Part shown: piece by piece, positions 44,257 to 53,940 of the stretch
Position numbering within the stretch: the stretch's first letter is position 1
Layout of the letters: the number at the start of each line of letters is the position of its first letter
DNA from: Portibacter lacus
Lineage (GTDB): Bacteria > Bacteroidota > Bacteroidia > Chitinophagales > Saprospiraceae
Reading direction: 5' to 3'
Assembly (NCBI RefSeq): GCF_021533215.1
Contig: NZ_JAJNKA010000017.1
Span: forward strand, 46,953-110,952
DNA: 64,000 nt
The notes under the pieces: generated by a model
Databases searched by the model: none
What the model was told of the DNA's origin: nothing
The model's input: the letters and a program-made list of their open reading frames with translations, nothing else
Program-made: the position numbers and the translations under genes

Positions 44257-45846
44257 ATGAAGAAGAAATTATCCGCATTGTTCTTACTTTTAGCACCGTT
44301 AATGTTGCTAGGTCAAGAAGCCGCAGAGCAAGGAATAGATGAGAAAATAGATGCAGCTTTTGGTTGGGCAACTGGTTGGTTTGTACAAGGGATATTTTAT
44401 CAAATCCCGTTTTCAGAAAATGTGAACATTCCTTGGGTTTTATTCCCTCTTATTTTAGGAGCGACCTACTTTACCATATACTTTAAGTTGATAAATGTCA
44501 GAGGGTTCTTTACTTCTATTAATATTGTAAGAGGAAAGTATGATGAGTTAGATCATCATGAAACGTATGATGTAGCTGGTGATCCGACACCCGGTGGAGA
44601 TAGTATAGAAACAATTGCCGTAGAAAATTCAACTGGTGAAGTTTCACATTTTCAGGCATTGACCGCTGCATTATCCGCAACAGTTGGTTTAGGAAACATT
44701 GCAGGTGTAGCTATTGCGGTTTCAATTGGTGGTGCTGGAGCTACCTTTTGGATGATTGTTGCAGGGCTATTAGGAATGGCAAGTAAATTCGTAGAATGTA
44801 CACTAGGTGTAAAATATAGAGATATAGAAGCTGATGGTACAGTTTATGGTGGGCCAATGTATTATTTGAAAAAGGGACTTAATAGCGTAGGACTTGGAGG
44901 ATTAGGAAAAGTTTTAGCTGTTGTCTTTGCAATTTTTGTAATAGGAGGCTCGCTTGGAGGTGGAAATATGTTTCAGGTGAATCAAGCATTTCAGTTAATT
45001 GAGAATATTACAGGAGGTGAAGCTTCTTTTCTTTATGGCAAAGGGTGGTTATTTGGGTTAGTAATGGCGATTTTAGTAGGTGTTGTTATTATCGGTGGAA
45101 TTAAGTCAATCGCTAAAGTAACAGAGAAGATTGTACCATTTATGGTAGTTATATATGTAATCGCTTCACTCTTTGTGATCTTTGTCAATTTTAACATGGT
45201 AGGTGATGCATTTGTACAGATATTCCAGGGAGCTTTTAGTCCGGAAGGTGTATTAGGTGGTGCAGTTGGAGTTCTAGTTCAAGGATTTAGAAGAGCGGCA
45301 TTTTCTAATGAAGCGGGAATTGGTTCAGCTTCTATCGCACACTCAGCAGTTAAGACGAAGTATGCAGCAAGTGAAGGAATGGTTGCATTGTTAGAGCCAT
45401 TTATTGATACTGTTTTGGTGTGTACTATGACAGCTTTAGTATTGATTATTACTGGAAATGTAGCTGCAGAAAATGCTGGTTTAAGTGATGCACAAGCAAT
45501 TTTATTAACTTCTGGCGCTTTCGAATCTGCAATTTCATGGTTCCCATATGTATTAACGGTAGCAGTTGTACTATTTGCATTTAGTACCATGATCTCTTGG
45601 TCATACTATGGATACCAAGGATGGGCTTACTTATTTGGAAGATCTAAGAATATGGAATATATTTATAAGATCATGTTCTGTATATTTGTAATCATAGGAG
45701 CAGCAGCTAGTTTAGGTTCTGTAATTGGATTCTCAGATGCAATGATATTTGCAATGATGATACCGAATATGATAGGATTAGTAATCCTAGCACCTAAAGT
45801 CAGAGATGAGCTCGCGAGGTATATGAAAGCGATAAAAAAAGCATAA
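44257..45846 (+). CDS. Alanine/sodium symporter, AGCS family
   Basis: A 529-residue inner-membrane carrier that takes up alanine or glycine with Na+. It has a hydrophobic N-terminal segment ending LLGQE that may be a cleaved signal, about eleven membrane helices, and the family signature region ATVGLGNIAGVAIAVSIGGAGATFW (key words GLGNIAGVA and GGAGATFW) followed by KFVECTLGVKYRD. GGPMYYLKKGL and the late EAGIGSASIAHS are also conserved. It is closed by its own strong terminator and appears monocistronic. Confidence 0.93.
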   Translation: MKKKLSALFLLLAPLMLLGQEAAEQGIDEKIDAAFGWATGWFVQGIFYQIPFSENVNIPWVLFPLILGATYFTIYFKLINVRGFFTSINIVRGKYDELDHHETYDVAGDPTPGGDSIETIAVENSTGEVSHFQALTAALSATVGLGNIAGVAIAVSIGGAGATFWMIVAGLLGMASKFVECTLGVKYRDIEADGTVYGGPMYYLKKGLNSVGLGGLGKVLAVVFAIFVIGGSLGGGNMFQVNQAFQLIENITGGEASFLYGKGWLFGLVMAILVGVVIIGGIKSIAKVTEKIVPFMVVIYVIASLFVIFVNFNMVGDAFVQIFQGAFSPEGVLGGAVGVLVQGFRRAAFSNEAGIGSASIAHSAVKTKYAASEGMVALLEPFIDTVLVCTMTALVLIITGNVAAENAGLSDAQAILLTSGAFESAISWFPYVLTVAVVLFAFSTMISWSYYGYQGWAYLFGRSKNMEYIYKIMFCIFVIIGAAASLGSVIGFSDAMIFAMMIPNMIGLVILAPKVRDELARYMKAIKKA

Positions 45847-45854
45847 AAATATAT

Positions 45855-45889
45855 AAAAAAGCAGGCTAATCAATTAGCTTGCTTTTTTT
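45855..45889 (+). terminator. Intrinsic terminator after the alanine symporter gene
   Basis: Arms AAGCAGGCTAA (from 45859) and TTAGCTTGCTT (to 45884), eleven pairs with one G-T wobble, a 4-nt TCAA loop, and seven T at 45883-45889. Confidence 0.88.
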
Positions 45890-45958
45890 ATTTGAATATG
45901 GATTTAGTTAATAATTAAAATCTTCATATTTAATAATTTCATATTTGTATTTATTTCA

Positions 45959-45966
45959 TACTTTTG
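45959..45966 (+). promoter_or_regulatory. -7 box before thyA
   Basis: TACTTTTG matches TAnnTTTG and ends 25 nt before the ATG of thyA at 45992, giving a leader of about 20 nt. The -33 element is weak. Confidence 0.5.
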
Positions 45967-45991
45967 TGCATCAACTAACTTGAGCTGCTGA

Positions 45992-46786
45992 ATGAGGCAA
46001 TACCACCAACTATTGAAACACATTCTCGAAAATGGGAATGATAAATCTGATCGCACTGGAACAGGTACTAAGTCTTGTTTTGGTTATCAGATGAGATTTG
46101 ACCTTCAGGAAGGCTTCCCAATGCTTACCACTAAAAAATTACATCTTAAGTCTATTATTCACGAGTTACTTTGGTTTTTAGCAGGAGATACAAACGTTAA
46201 GTACTTGCAAGAAAATGGCGTCCGCATATGGAATGAGTGGGCAGATGAGAATGGTGATCTAGGACCAGTATATGGTAAACAGTGGAGAAGTTGGGAAAAG
46301 AAGGATGGAGAGACCGTCGATCAAATCAAGAGGGCAATAGACCTTATAAAGAATAATCCGGACTCACGTAGAATAATCGTCAATGCATGGAATGTTGGTG
46401 AATTAGATGAAATGGCGCTTACTCCATGTCATTGTTTATTCCAGTTTTATGTTGCTGATGGAAAATTATCATGTTTATTGTACCAACGATCAGCGGATAC
46501 GTTTTTAGGCGTACCATTTAATATTGCTTCTTATGCATTATTGACAATGATGATGGCGCATGAATGTGGATTAGAATATGGAGAATTTGTTCATCATTTC
46601 GGTGATGTACATTTATATAACAATCACCTAGAACAAGCGGCTGTCCAATTATTGCGAGAGCCGAAGAAATTACCAAGATTAATTTTGAATGAAGATGTAA
46701 AATCCATTTTTGATTTCAAATTTGAAGATTTTACATTGCTTGATTATCATCCGGATCCACATATAAAGGCAAAAGTGTCTGTGTGA
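45992..46786 (+). CDS. thyA: Thymidylate synthase
   Basis: Methylates dUMP to dTMP using methylene-tetrahydrofolate. The 264 residues match E. coli ThyA in length, and the catalytic Cys146 lies in [12 protein letters not shown]. The N-terminal RTGTGTKS phosphate-binding loop, the [15 protein letters not shown] segment and the C-terminal [13 protein letters not shown] are all intact. No thyX or folA is seen beside it. Confidence 0.97.
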   Translation: MRQYHQLLKHILENGNDKSDRTGTGTKSCFGYQMRFDLQEGFPMLTTKKLHLKSIIHELLWFLAGDTNVKYLQENGVRIWNEWADENGDLGPVYGKQWRSWEKKDGETVDQIKRAIDLIKNNPDSRRIIVNAWNVGELDEMALTPCHCLFQFYVADGKLSCLLYQRSADTFLGVPFNIASYALLTMMMAHECGLEYGEFVHHFGDVHLYNNHLEQAAVQLLREPKKLPRLILNEDVKSIFDFKFEDFTLLDYHPDPHIKAKVSV

Positions 46787-46866
46787 TGACTTGTATGCTT
46801 TATTTAGAAAGTATCTAAATAAAAGCGAATATTATAGATTTAGTACCATTTAATAGACACTAATTC

Positions 46867-46874
46867 TATTTTTG
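46867..46874 (+). promoter_or_regulatory. -7 box of the act-cox operon
   Basis: TATTTTTG matches TAnnTTTG, 64 nt before the actA start at 46939. A transcript from here would have a leader of about 58 nt. The -33 region is poor (a TTTA rather than TTTG). Confidence 0.5.
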
Positions 46875-46938
46875 CGCACAAGATAAGGTTCCATATACCA
46901 ATAATAAGAATAAAAAATATACTGGCTAAATTAGTGCT

Positions 46939-48345
46939 ATGCGTAATATATTGAAAATCAAATTTTTGCTTGCCTTTATTCTGCTGACAATGCAGTTTAA
47001 CGGTTTTTCGCAGGGTTCGGCTGAAGAGGGGAAAACACTCTTTAAGAATTACTGTGCATCATGTCACGCTAAAAATATGCGTTCAGATGCAACAGGCCCA
47101 GCACTTGCCGACGTAGAAGTACGATGGGCAGACTATGAAAGAGAGGATCTATATAGTTGGATCAGAAATTCTCAAGCGTTGATAGCTTCAGGGCATCCAA
47201 GAGCCAATGAAGTTTACAATGAAAACAACAAGGCTATTATGACAGCCTTTCCTAATCTTACTGATGATAACATTGAGTCTATATTGGCTTATATCAATGT
47301 TGCTGCTAATCCTGTTGCTGCAACAGGTGGAGCTGGTCCTAGTGCAGGTGTTGTAGTAGAAGAGAAGTCATCGAATACTATATATTATATACTAGCTGCA
47401 GCGCTTGGATTTTTAGCGCTTATCCTTACAAGAATAATAAGTAACCTTAGAGTAATTGCTACGAAGAGTGATGATCCTGATGCAATTGTAGAAAGAAAAT
47501 CAATAGTAGAAACATTGACCTCTAAAGGTGTTATTACATTTGTTTTATTTGCCTTAGTTGTTATAGGTGGCTATAAAACAGTAAATACAGCGGTGAATTT
47601 AGGTCGTCAGCAAGGTTACGCACCAGAGCAACCTATTAAATTTTCACACGAAACACATGCTGGTATCAATCAAATCGATTGTCAATATTGCCACGATGGA
47701 GCACGTAGATCTAAGCACTCTGTTATACCAGCGGCTAATACATGTATGAATTGTCATTCAGCTATTAAAGTGGGTTCAACTTATGGAACAGCAGAGCTTT
47801 CTAAAATTTATGCTTCTATAGGATTTAATCCTTCTTCAGGGACTTATATTAATAATTACAGTGAAATGCCTGAAGATAGTATCAAAGAGATATTTACAGA
47901 TTGGATAGCTGATAATTATGTTTCAGAAAATGATTTGACTGAAATTAATAGAGAAGGTGAAAAGGTAGTGAAAGAGCAATGGGAAAATATCAAGAGTTCT
48001 TTAACTAATGATGTAAAAGATAAAATTTACGGACCTATTCCATGGGTAAGAATACACAATCTTCCTGATCATGTATATTTTAATCATGCACAACATGTTT
48101 CTATAGGAAAAGTAGATTGTCAGCAATGTCACGGTACGGTAGAAGAAATGGAAGTACTAGAACAGTATTCACCATTATCGATGGGCTGGTGTATCAACTG
48201 TCACAGACAGACAGAGGTGAAGTTTATGGATAACGAATATTATCAAGCATACGAACAGTACCATGATGAATTGAAAAGTGGAGACAGAGACCGTGTAACA
48301 GTAGAAGACATAGGTGGGCTAGAATGCCAGAAATGTCATTATTAA
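46939..48345 (+). CDS. actA: Alternative complex III subunit A, multiheme cytochrome c
   Basis: The heme subunit of the quinol:cytochrome c oxidoreductase. After a signal peptide (to about residue 25, FSQ) there is a single-heme cytochrome domain (CASCH, residues 39-43), two membrane helices (about 145-165 and 195-213), and a multiheme part with five motifs: CQYCH, CMNCH, CQQCH, CINCH and CQKCH. Six motifs in total; the five C-terminal ones are the usual pentaheme set, and the N-terminal cytochrome domain is an addition. Hemes face the periplasm and pass electrons to cytochrome c or directly to the oxidase. First gene of a 12-gene operon. Confidence 0.93.
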   Translation: MRNILKIKFLLAFILLTMQFNGFSQGSAEEGKTLFKNYCASCHAKNMRSDATGPALADVEVRWADYEREDLYSWIRNSQALIASGHPRANEVYNENNKAIMTAFPNLTDDNIESILAYINVAANPVAATGGAGPSAGVVVEEKSSNTIYYILAAALGFLALILTRIISNLRVIATKSDDPDAIVERKSIVETLTSKGVITFVLFALVVIGGYKTVNTAVNLGRQQGYAPEQPIKFSHETHAGINQIDCQYCHDGARRSKHSVIPAANTCMNCHSAIKVGSTYGTAELSKIYASIGFNPSSGTYINNYSEMPEDSIKEIFTDWIADNYVSENDLTEINREGEKVVKEQWENIKSSLTNDVKDKIYGPIPWVRIHNLPDHVYFNHAQHVSIGKVDCQQCHGTVEEMEVLEQYSPLSMGWCINCHRQTEVKFMDNEYYQAYEQYHDELKSGDRDRVTVEDIGGLECQKCHY

Positions 48346-48384
48346 TTGCAAATAGAGTAATACTCAATATAAATATTTAGCTAA

Positions 48385-51300
48385 ATGAAGCAAGATAAAC
48401 AGGGAATATGGATTGGTGAGAAAGATCTTACGCAAGATCCTGAATTCATAAAAGCTGCATCACAGGAGTTCGCAGGTGAAAACCTATTAGAAACAATGGG
48501 AAGCAAGCCTGAGGCTGTTAACTTAGAAAGTACTCGAAGAGACTTTTTAAAGTATTTAGGATTTGGGCTAGGAGCTGCTACACTTGCAGCTAGTTGTGAA
48601 ATTCCAGTAAAACGGGCTATTCCATATGTTATAAAACCTGATGAAATCGTTCCTGGTATTGCGAATTATTACGCAACTAGTTATGTGAAAGGTGGTGATT
48701 TTTGTTCTGTTCTAGTAAAAACTAGAGAGGGTAGACCTATCAAGGTTGAAGGAAATAGTCTTTCTACAATCACTAAAGGTGGTACATCAGCAAGAGCTCA
48801 AGCAATGGTACTAGATCTATATGATCTGAACAGATTGCGTAAGCCTACTATTAATGGTGAAGATGTTTCATGGTCTGAATTAGACAGTGCTGTAAAAGCA
48901 AAATTAAATGCTTCTTCTAGCATCAGAATTTTGACGAATACGATACTAAGTCCATCTGCAAAAATGGCATTGGAGGAATTTAAAACAAAATTCCCAAGTG
49001 CTAAGGTGGTTACTTATGATCCAGTTTCAAGCTCTGCATTACTAGATGCTAACGAGCAATCATTCGGGCAAAGAGTAATACCAAATTATAAATTTGAAGA
49101 AGCTGACGTTGTTGTAAGTTTCAATGCTGATTTCCTAGGAACATGGATTTCACCGGTGGAATATGCTTCAGGATACGCTAAGAAAAGAAAAATACAAGAT
49201 ACCAATAATCCTACGATGTCTCGACATATCCAAGTAGAGGGACACATGTCTCTTTCAGGGTCTAATGCAGATAATAGGATTTTAGTAAAGCCTTCTGAAC
49301 AAGGTGTTGCAATCTTGGCTTTATATAATGCCGTAACAGGAAGTGGAGGGAAAGTAGCAGGATTAAATCCGAAAGCTCAAGCCGCTTTAACTAAAGTTGC
49401 TGCTGAGCTAAAACGTGCTCAAGGTAAATCAATAGTGATCAGTGCTAGTAATAATGTAGCAGAGCAAACTTTGGTTAACGCAATAAATCAATCTCTTGGA
49501 AATATTGGCAATACAGTATCATTCGAAAATGCGTCTCTACAAAGACAGGGTGATGATAAAGCATTTGCTGAATTATTAAGAGAAATGAAATCAGGATCAG
49601 TTGACACTTTAATTGTCAATCAAGCGAATCCTGCATATGATGCTGCTAGCAAAGGACAATTTGCAGATGCTTTAGCTAAAGTTTCTAATACGATAGCATT
49701 ATCGTATGATCATAATGAAACTTCGTCACTGTGTAACTATGTAGCTCCAGTTAATCACATATTAGAGAGCTGGGGAGATGTAGAAGCGAAAAGAGGAATT
49801 ATTAATTCAGTTCAGCCAACGATATCACCTATTTTTGATACAAGACAAGCTGAAGCTTCGATTTTAGTTTGGTCAGAAAGTCCAAATTACAATGCAGCTT
49901 CTGAGCAACCTTATATGGAATATGTTCAGGCAAATTGGAAGAAAACAGCTTTTGCAGCACAATCTAAATATTTAGGTTTCAATAGTTTCAGAGACAACTT
50001 ACTAGCGGATGGTGTTACAACAGTAGCCGATACTCAAGCAGGTGAAGTTAGCTTTATAGGAAATGCATCAGCAGCAGTTAATGGTATCACGAAACCATCT
50101 GGCAGCGAAATGGAAATCGTTCTTTTTGAAACGGTTAATATCGGAAACGGACAGTTTGCAAGTAATCCATGGTTGATGGAAATGCCTAATCCAATTACAA
50201 GATGTTCTTGGGGGAATTACCTTGCTGTTCCTGTTAACTTTGACGGAGTAAGAAAAATGGTAGGTCTTAATGGTCTTAAAGATGGAGATCTAGCTACCTT
50301 AACAGTTAATGGAAAAGAATATACAGTTCCTGTTATTCAACAATTCGGGCAAATGCCAGGAACTGTTGGTTTAGCATTAGGATATGGAAGAACAGTAGCA
50401 GGAAAATGTGGAACTGGAGTAGGAGTTGATATTAATGATGCAGTCGGGTTATCTGAGGACTATGCAACTTACTACGCAACAGATGTTTCAGTTTCTGATA
50501 AAATAGGAAAAGAAGATCACTTCTCATGTGTTCAGTACCACCATACAATGGGTGTAACTGCAGAAGATAAAGATACAGGAGAGACTATAAATGCTGATGA
50601 AGCTGCATTAGTTGCCTTTAATTATGGAATCGTAAAGCAAGGTTACCAAGGCGCTTTAACAGATAGGTCTATTATTTATAATTCTCACGTAGATGATCTT
50701 AAGGAAAACTTAAGTGAACTACACCATAAGAGAGAACATGCTCAGCACCTAAATAGTGAGCAAATCTACGCTGGTCATGATGACTTATATGCAAGAGGCC
50801 ACCACTGGGGAATGCACGTAGACTTGAATGCATGTATCGGTTGTGGAGCTTGTACTGTTGCTTGTATGGCTGAGAATAATGTTCCAGTTGTAGGAAAGAA
50901 AGAAGTAACTCGACACCATGAAATGACATGGTTAAGAATTGATAGATATTTCTACGGAGACTTAGAAAACCCAAATGCAGTTTATCAACCAATGATGTGT
51001 CAGCATTGTGATAATGCACCTTGTGAAAATGTATGTCCAGTAAATGCGACGAACCACAGTTCAGAAGGTCTTAATCAAATGGCTTATAACAGATGTGTCG
51101 GTACTAGATATTGTGCAAATAACTGTCCTTATAAAGTAAGAAGGTTTAACTGGTTAGATTACACTACAGCGGATATATTCCCTGCTAATCAACCAAGTTT
51201 AAATGGTGAAGAAGTACCATTTGGAGCTGATAACTTAACAAGAATGGTATTAAATCCAGATGTTACAGTTAGATCAAGAGGAGTTATTGAAAAATGTTCT

Positions 51301-51564
51301 TTCTGTGTACAACGTATCCAGGAAGGTAAGTTGACTGCGAAGAAAGAAAGTAGAAGATTGGTAGATAGTGATGTTAAGACTGCTTGTCAGACGTCATGTC
51401 CTACAGGAGCAATCACATTTGGAGATTTCAATAATAAAGATGGAGCATTGAATAAAAAATTAGAATCTCCGCTTAATTATATCGTATTAGAAGAAGTAAA
51501 TGTAAGATCATCAGTGAACTACACGATGAAAGTTCATAACAGAGATGAATCTTTAGACGCTTAA
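48385..51564 (+). CDS. actB: Alternative complex III subunit B, iron-sulfur protein
   Basis: A 1059-residue fusion of a molybdopterin-oxidoreductase-like domain and an iron-sulfur domain. The N-terminal leader has the twin-arginine motif RRDFLKYLGFGLGAAT (from about residue 50) ending at a Cys (ASC). The large domain lacks a Mo ligand pattern that I can see, as expected since ActB has no molybdenum cofactor. The ferredoxin-like part (from about 810) holds four Cys groups: CIGCGACTVAC, CQHCDNAPCENVC, CVGTRYCANNC and CSFC/CQTSC, for three to four clusters. It sits on the periplasmic side bound to ActC and ActA. Confidence 0.95.
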   Translation: MKQDKQGIWIGEKDLTQDPEFIKAASQEFAGENLLETMGSKPEAVNLESTRRDFLKYLGFGLGAATLAASCEIPVKRAIPYVIKPDEIVPGIANYYATSYVKGGDFCSVLVKTREGRPIKVEGNSLSTITKGGTSARAQAMVLDLYDLNRLRKPTINGEDVSWSELDSAVKAKLNASSSIRILTNTILSPSAKMALEEFKTKFPSAKVVTYDPVSSSALLDANEQSFGQRVIPNYKFEEADVVVSFNADFLGTWISPVEYASGYAKKRKIQDTNNPTMSRHIQVEGHMSLSGSNADNRILVKPSEQGVAILALYNAVTGSGGKVAGLNPKAQAALTKVAAELKRAQGKSIVISASNNVAEQTLVNAINQSLGNIGNTVSFENASLQRQGDDKAFAELLREMKSGSVDTLIVNQANPAYDAASKGQFADALAKVSNTIALSYDHNETSSLCNYVAPVNHILESWGDVEAKRGIINSVQPTISPIFDTRQAEASILVWSESPNYNAASEQPYMEYVQANWKKTAFAAQSKYLGFNSFRDNLLADGVTTVADTQAGEVSFIGNASAAVNGITKPSGSEMEIVLFETVNIGNGQFASNPWLMEMPNPITRCSWGNYLAVPVNFDGVRKMVGLNGLKDGDLATLTVNGKEYTVPVIQQFGQMPGTVGLALGYGRTVAGKCGTGVGVDINDAVGLSEDYATYYATDVSVSDKIGKEDHFSCVQYHHTMGVTAEDKDTGETINADEAALVAFNYGIVKQGYQGALTDRSIIYNSHVDDLKENLSELHHKREHAQHLNSEQIYAGHDDLYARGHHWGMHVDLNACIGCGACTVACMAENNVPVVGKKEVTRHHEMTWLRIDRYFYGDLENPNAVYQPMMCQHCDNAPCENVCPVNATNHSSEGLNQMAYNRCVGTRYCANNCPYKVRRFNWLDYTTADIFPANQPSLNGEEVPFGADNLTRMVLNPDVTVRSRGVIEKCSFCVQRIQEGKLTAKKESRRLVDSDVKTACQTSCPTGAITFGDFNNKDGALNKKLESPLNYIVLEEVNVRSSVNYTMKVHNRDESLDA

Positions 51565-51575
51565 TAAATTAACTT

Positions 51576-53402
51576 ATGAGTTCAGTTGTATCAAGAATCA
51601 GGGAGCCATTAATTACCGGTCATAAGTCGTATCATGACATTACCGAAGATTTGGTTTCTCCCACAGAGAAAACACCAGGCCCAGCGTGGGTTATAGCTTT
51701 TATTACATCAGTTAGTGTATTTGCTTTTGGTTTGTTTTGCATCACATGGACTATATGGCATGGGATCGGAACATGGAATCTTAACCGAACAATTGGTTGG
51801 GGATGGGATATCACTAATTTCGTTTGGTGGATCGGAATAGGACACGCCGGTACATTGATCTCTGCGATCTTACTTTTATTCAGACAGAAATGGAGAACAG
51901 GAGTAAACAGAGCAGCGGAGGCGATGACGATATTTGCCGTTTTATGTGCCGCACTTTTCCCAGGGATACACGTAGGACGTGCATGGGTAGTTTTCTACTT
52001 CTTCCCGTATCCTAATACAAGAGGACCATTATGGCCTAACTTTGATTCTCCACTATTGTGGGATTTATTTGCGATTAGTACTTACTTTACCGTATCATTA
52101 TTATTCTGGTACACAGGTTTAGTTCCTGATTTTGCAACAGTTAGAGATAGAGCGAAAGGTTTTAGAAAAAAGATATACAATACATTATCGTTCGGTTGGA
52201 CAGGTTCCGCTAAACACTGGCAACGATTTGAATCATTGTCATTAATATTAGCTGGTATCGCGACGCCACTTGTACTTTCAGTGCATACGATAGTAAGTTT
52301 TGATTTCGCAACATCAGTGATTCCAGGTTGGCATACAACGATATTCCCTCCATACTTTGTGGCAGGTGCGATATTTTCTGGATTTGCGATGGTATTGACC
52401 TTGATGATCATTACTAGAAAAGTATTGAATCTTCAAGACTATATTACGATTGAGCATATCGAATCCATGAATAAGGTAATCCTTGTTACTGGAACGATCG
52501 TAGGAGTTGCTTATTTGACTGAGTTATTTATTGCTTGGTATTCTCAATATCCATATGAGCAATTTGCATTCTTCAATAGAGCACTAGGGCCTTATTGGTG
52601 GTCATATTTCGGAATGATGTTCTGTAATGTAATTACACCTCAATTCTTCTGGTCTAAGAAACTGAGGAGAAATATTGGGCTGACATTCTTTTTATCGATC
52701 ATCATCAATATAGGAATGTGGTTCGAGCGATTTGTAATTATTGCAACAACATTAGCAAGAGATTATTTGCCATCATCATGGAGTTTTTATGTTCCATCTT
52801 GGGTTGAGATCGGTATTTTCATCGGAACAATGGGAATGTTCTTTACAATGTATTTGATATTTGTAAGAGTAGCACCAGTAGTAGCGATTGCAGAGGTTAA
52901 AACAATATTGAAATCTTCAGGAGATCAATACTGTGGACCGAATGCAATTCATACAGATCATGGACATAGTCATGATGATCCTATTCATTCAGATGATATT
53001 CAGGCAGATCATCACGGACATGCTGAAGATCCGGTAGAGGATGTTCCAGCTGCGGTAACGAAGGTTGCGGATAGCGGTGAAAAAGCCAAAAAGACAAAAG
53101 TTTCTAATACTTATGTTCCTTCATCTAGAAAAGAAGATTCTGTAAAAGATGATTTGAAAAAGATAGAAGGCATAGGTCCTAAGATAGAAGAAGTATTAAA
53201 CAATAGTGCCATTTCAACTTTCATCGATTTAGTTAATACAGATGTTGGAAGATTAAAGGCAATATTAGAAAATGCTGGTAATAATTTTAAGCAACACGAT
53301 CCTACAACATGGTCTTCGCAGGCAAAACTTGCAGCGGAAGGCAAATGGGATGAGCTTAAAAAATTGCAAGATGAATTAGATGGCGGTAAAACTAAGAAGT
53401 AA
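51576..53402 (+). CDS. actC: Alternative complex III subunit C, NrfD-like, with C-terminal helix-hairpin-helix
   Basis: A 608-residue membrane subunit of the NrfD/PsrC family that binds quinol. The first 450 residues contain about ten membrane helices (GHAGTLISAILLL, PFPNTRGPLWPNF region and others). A His/Asp-rich linker follows (about 455-490, HTDHGHSHDDP), then a soluble C-terminal domain (about 520-608) opening DDLKKIEGIGPKIEEVL, a helix-hairpin-helix motif, and ending KLQDELDGGK. That domain occurs alone or fused in other Bacteroidota proteins; its role on a respiratory subunit is unknown. The gene overlaps actD by one base. Confidence 0.93.
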   Translation: MSSVVSRIREPLITGHKSYHDITEDLVSPTEKTPGPAWVIAFITSVSVFAFGLFCITWTIWHGIGTWNLNRTIGWGWDITNFVWWIGIGHAGTLISAILLLFRQKWRTGVNRAAEAMTIFAVLCAALFPGIHVGRAWVVFYFFPYPNTRGPLWPNFDSPLLWDLFAISTYFTVSLLFWYTGLVPDFATVRDRAKGFRKKIYNTLSFGWTGSAKHWQRFESLSLILAGIATPLVLSVHTIVSFDFATSVIPGWHTTIFPPYFVAGAIFSGFAMVLTLMIITRKVLNLQDYITIEHIESMNKVILVTGTIVGVAYLTELFIAWYSQYPYEQFAFFNRALGPYWWSYFGMMFCNVITPQFFWSKKLRRNIGLTFFLSIIINIGMWFERFVIIATTLARDYLPSSWSFYVPSWVEIGIFIGTMGMFFTMYLIFVRVAPVVAIAEVKTILKSSGDQYCGPNAIHTDHGHSHDDPIHSDDIQADHHGHAEDPVEDVPAAVTKVADSGEKAKKTKVSNTYVPSSRKEDSVKDDLKKIEGIGPKIEEVLNNSAISTFIDLVNTDVGRLKAILENAGNNFKQHDPTTWSSQAKLAAEGKWDELKKLQDELDGGKTKK

Positions 53403-53923
53403 TGAGTTATAAAAATAGATCTATCGTATACGGTTTATACAATGATGAAACAGAGCTTCTAAGTGCTGTAAAAGAAGCCAATAAAAAACATCTAAAAATT
53501 ATGGATGTTTTTACACCATTTCCAATTCACGGCTTAGATCCATTATTGGGTTTAGAAGAGTCTAGATTGCACATTGGTGGATTCATATTTGGATCACTTG
53601 GAACATTAACAGCATTTTTGGGAATGACTTGGATCTTTACTAAGGACTGGCCTCAGATATATGGTGGTAAGCCACATTGGGCTGTTCCAGCATTTATTCC
53701 GATTACATTTGAGTTAACAGTATTGTTTGCTGCCATAGGAATGGTAGTTACTTACTATATCATTAATGGCTTAGGACCTGGTGTAGAGAATCCTTACATT
53801 GATCCAAGAATTACTGATGATAAGTTTTGCCTAGCATTTGATATACATGAAGTAAATCAAGCAGAAGCAGAAGCGTTACTTAATGAAACGGGTGCTGCTG
53901 AGGTAAATGCTAAAACACTATAA
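53402..53923 (+). CDS. actD: Alternative complex III subunit D (DUF3341)
   Basis: A 173-residue membrane subunit. The N-terminal soluble part (VYGLYNDETELLSAVKEANK, VFTPFPIHGLDPLLGL) and two membrane helices (about 60-80 and 95-120) match DUF3341/ActD, which links the complex at the membrane. It starts in the stop codon of actC and is 17 bp before actE. Confidence 0.93.
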   Translation: MSYKNRSIVYGLYNDETELLSAVKEANKKHLKIMDVFTPFPIHGLDPLLGLEESRLHIGGFIFGSLGTLTAFLGMTWIFTKDWPQIYGGKPHWAVPAFIPITFELTVLFAAIGMVVTYYIINGLGPGVENPYIDPRITDDKFCLAFDIHEVNQAEAEALLNETGAAEVNAKTL

Positions 53924-53940
53924 CGATAGAAGAAATTAAA

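Noticed and set aside
48385..51564. Molybdenum enzyme such as nitrate or DMSO reductase
   Set aside because: The neighbours actA and actC-actF and the domain order identify ActB, which keeps the fold but not the Mo cofactor.
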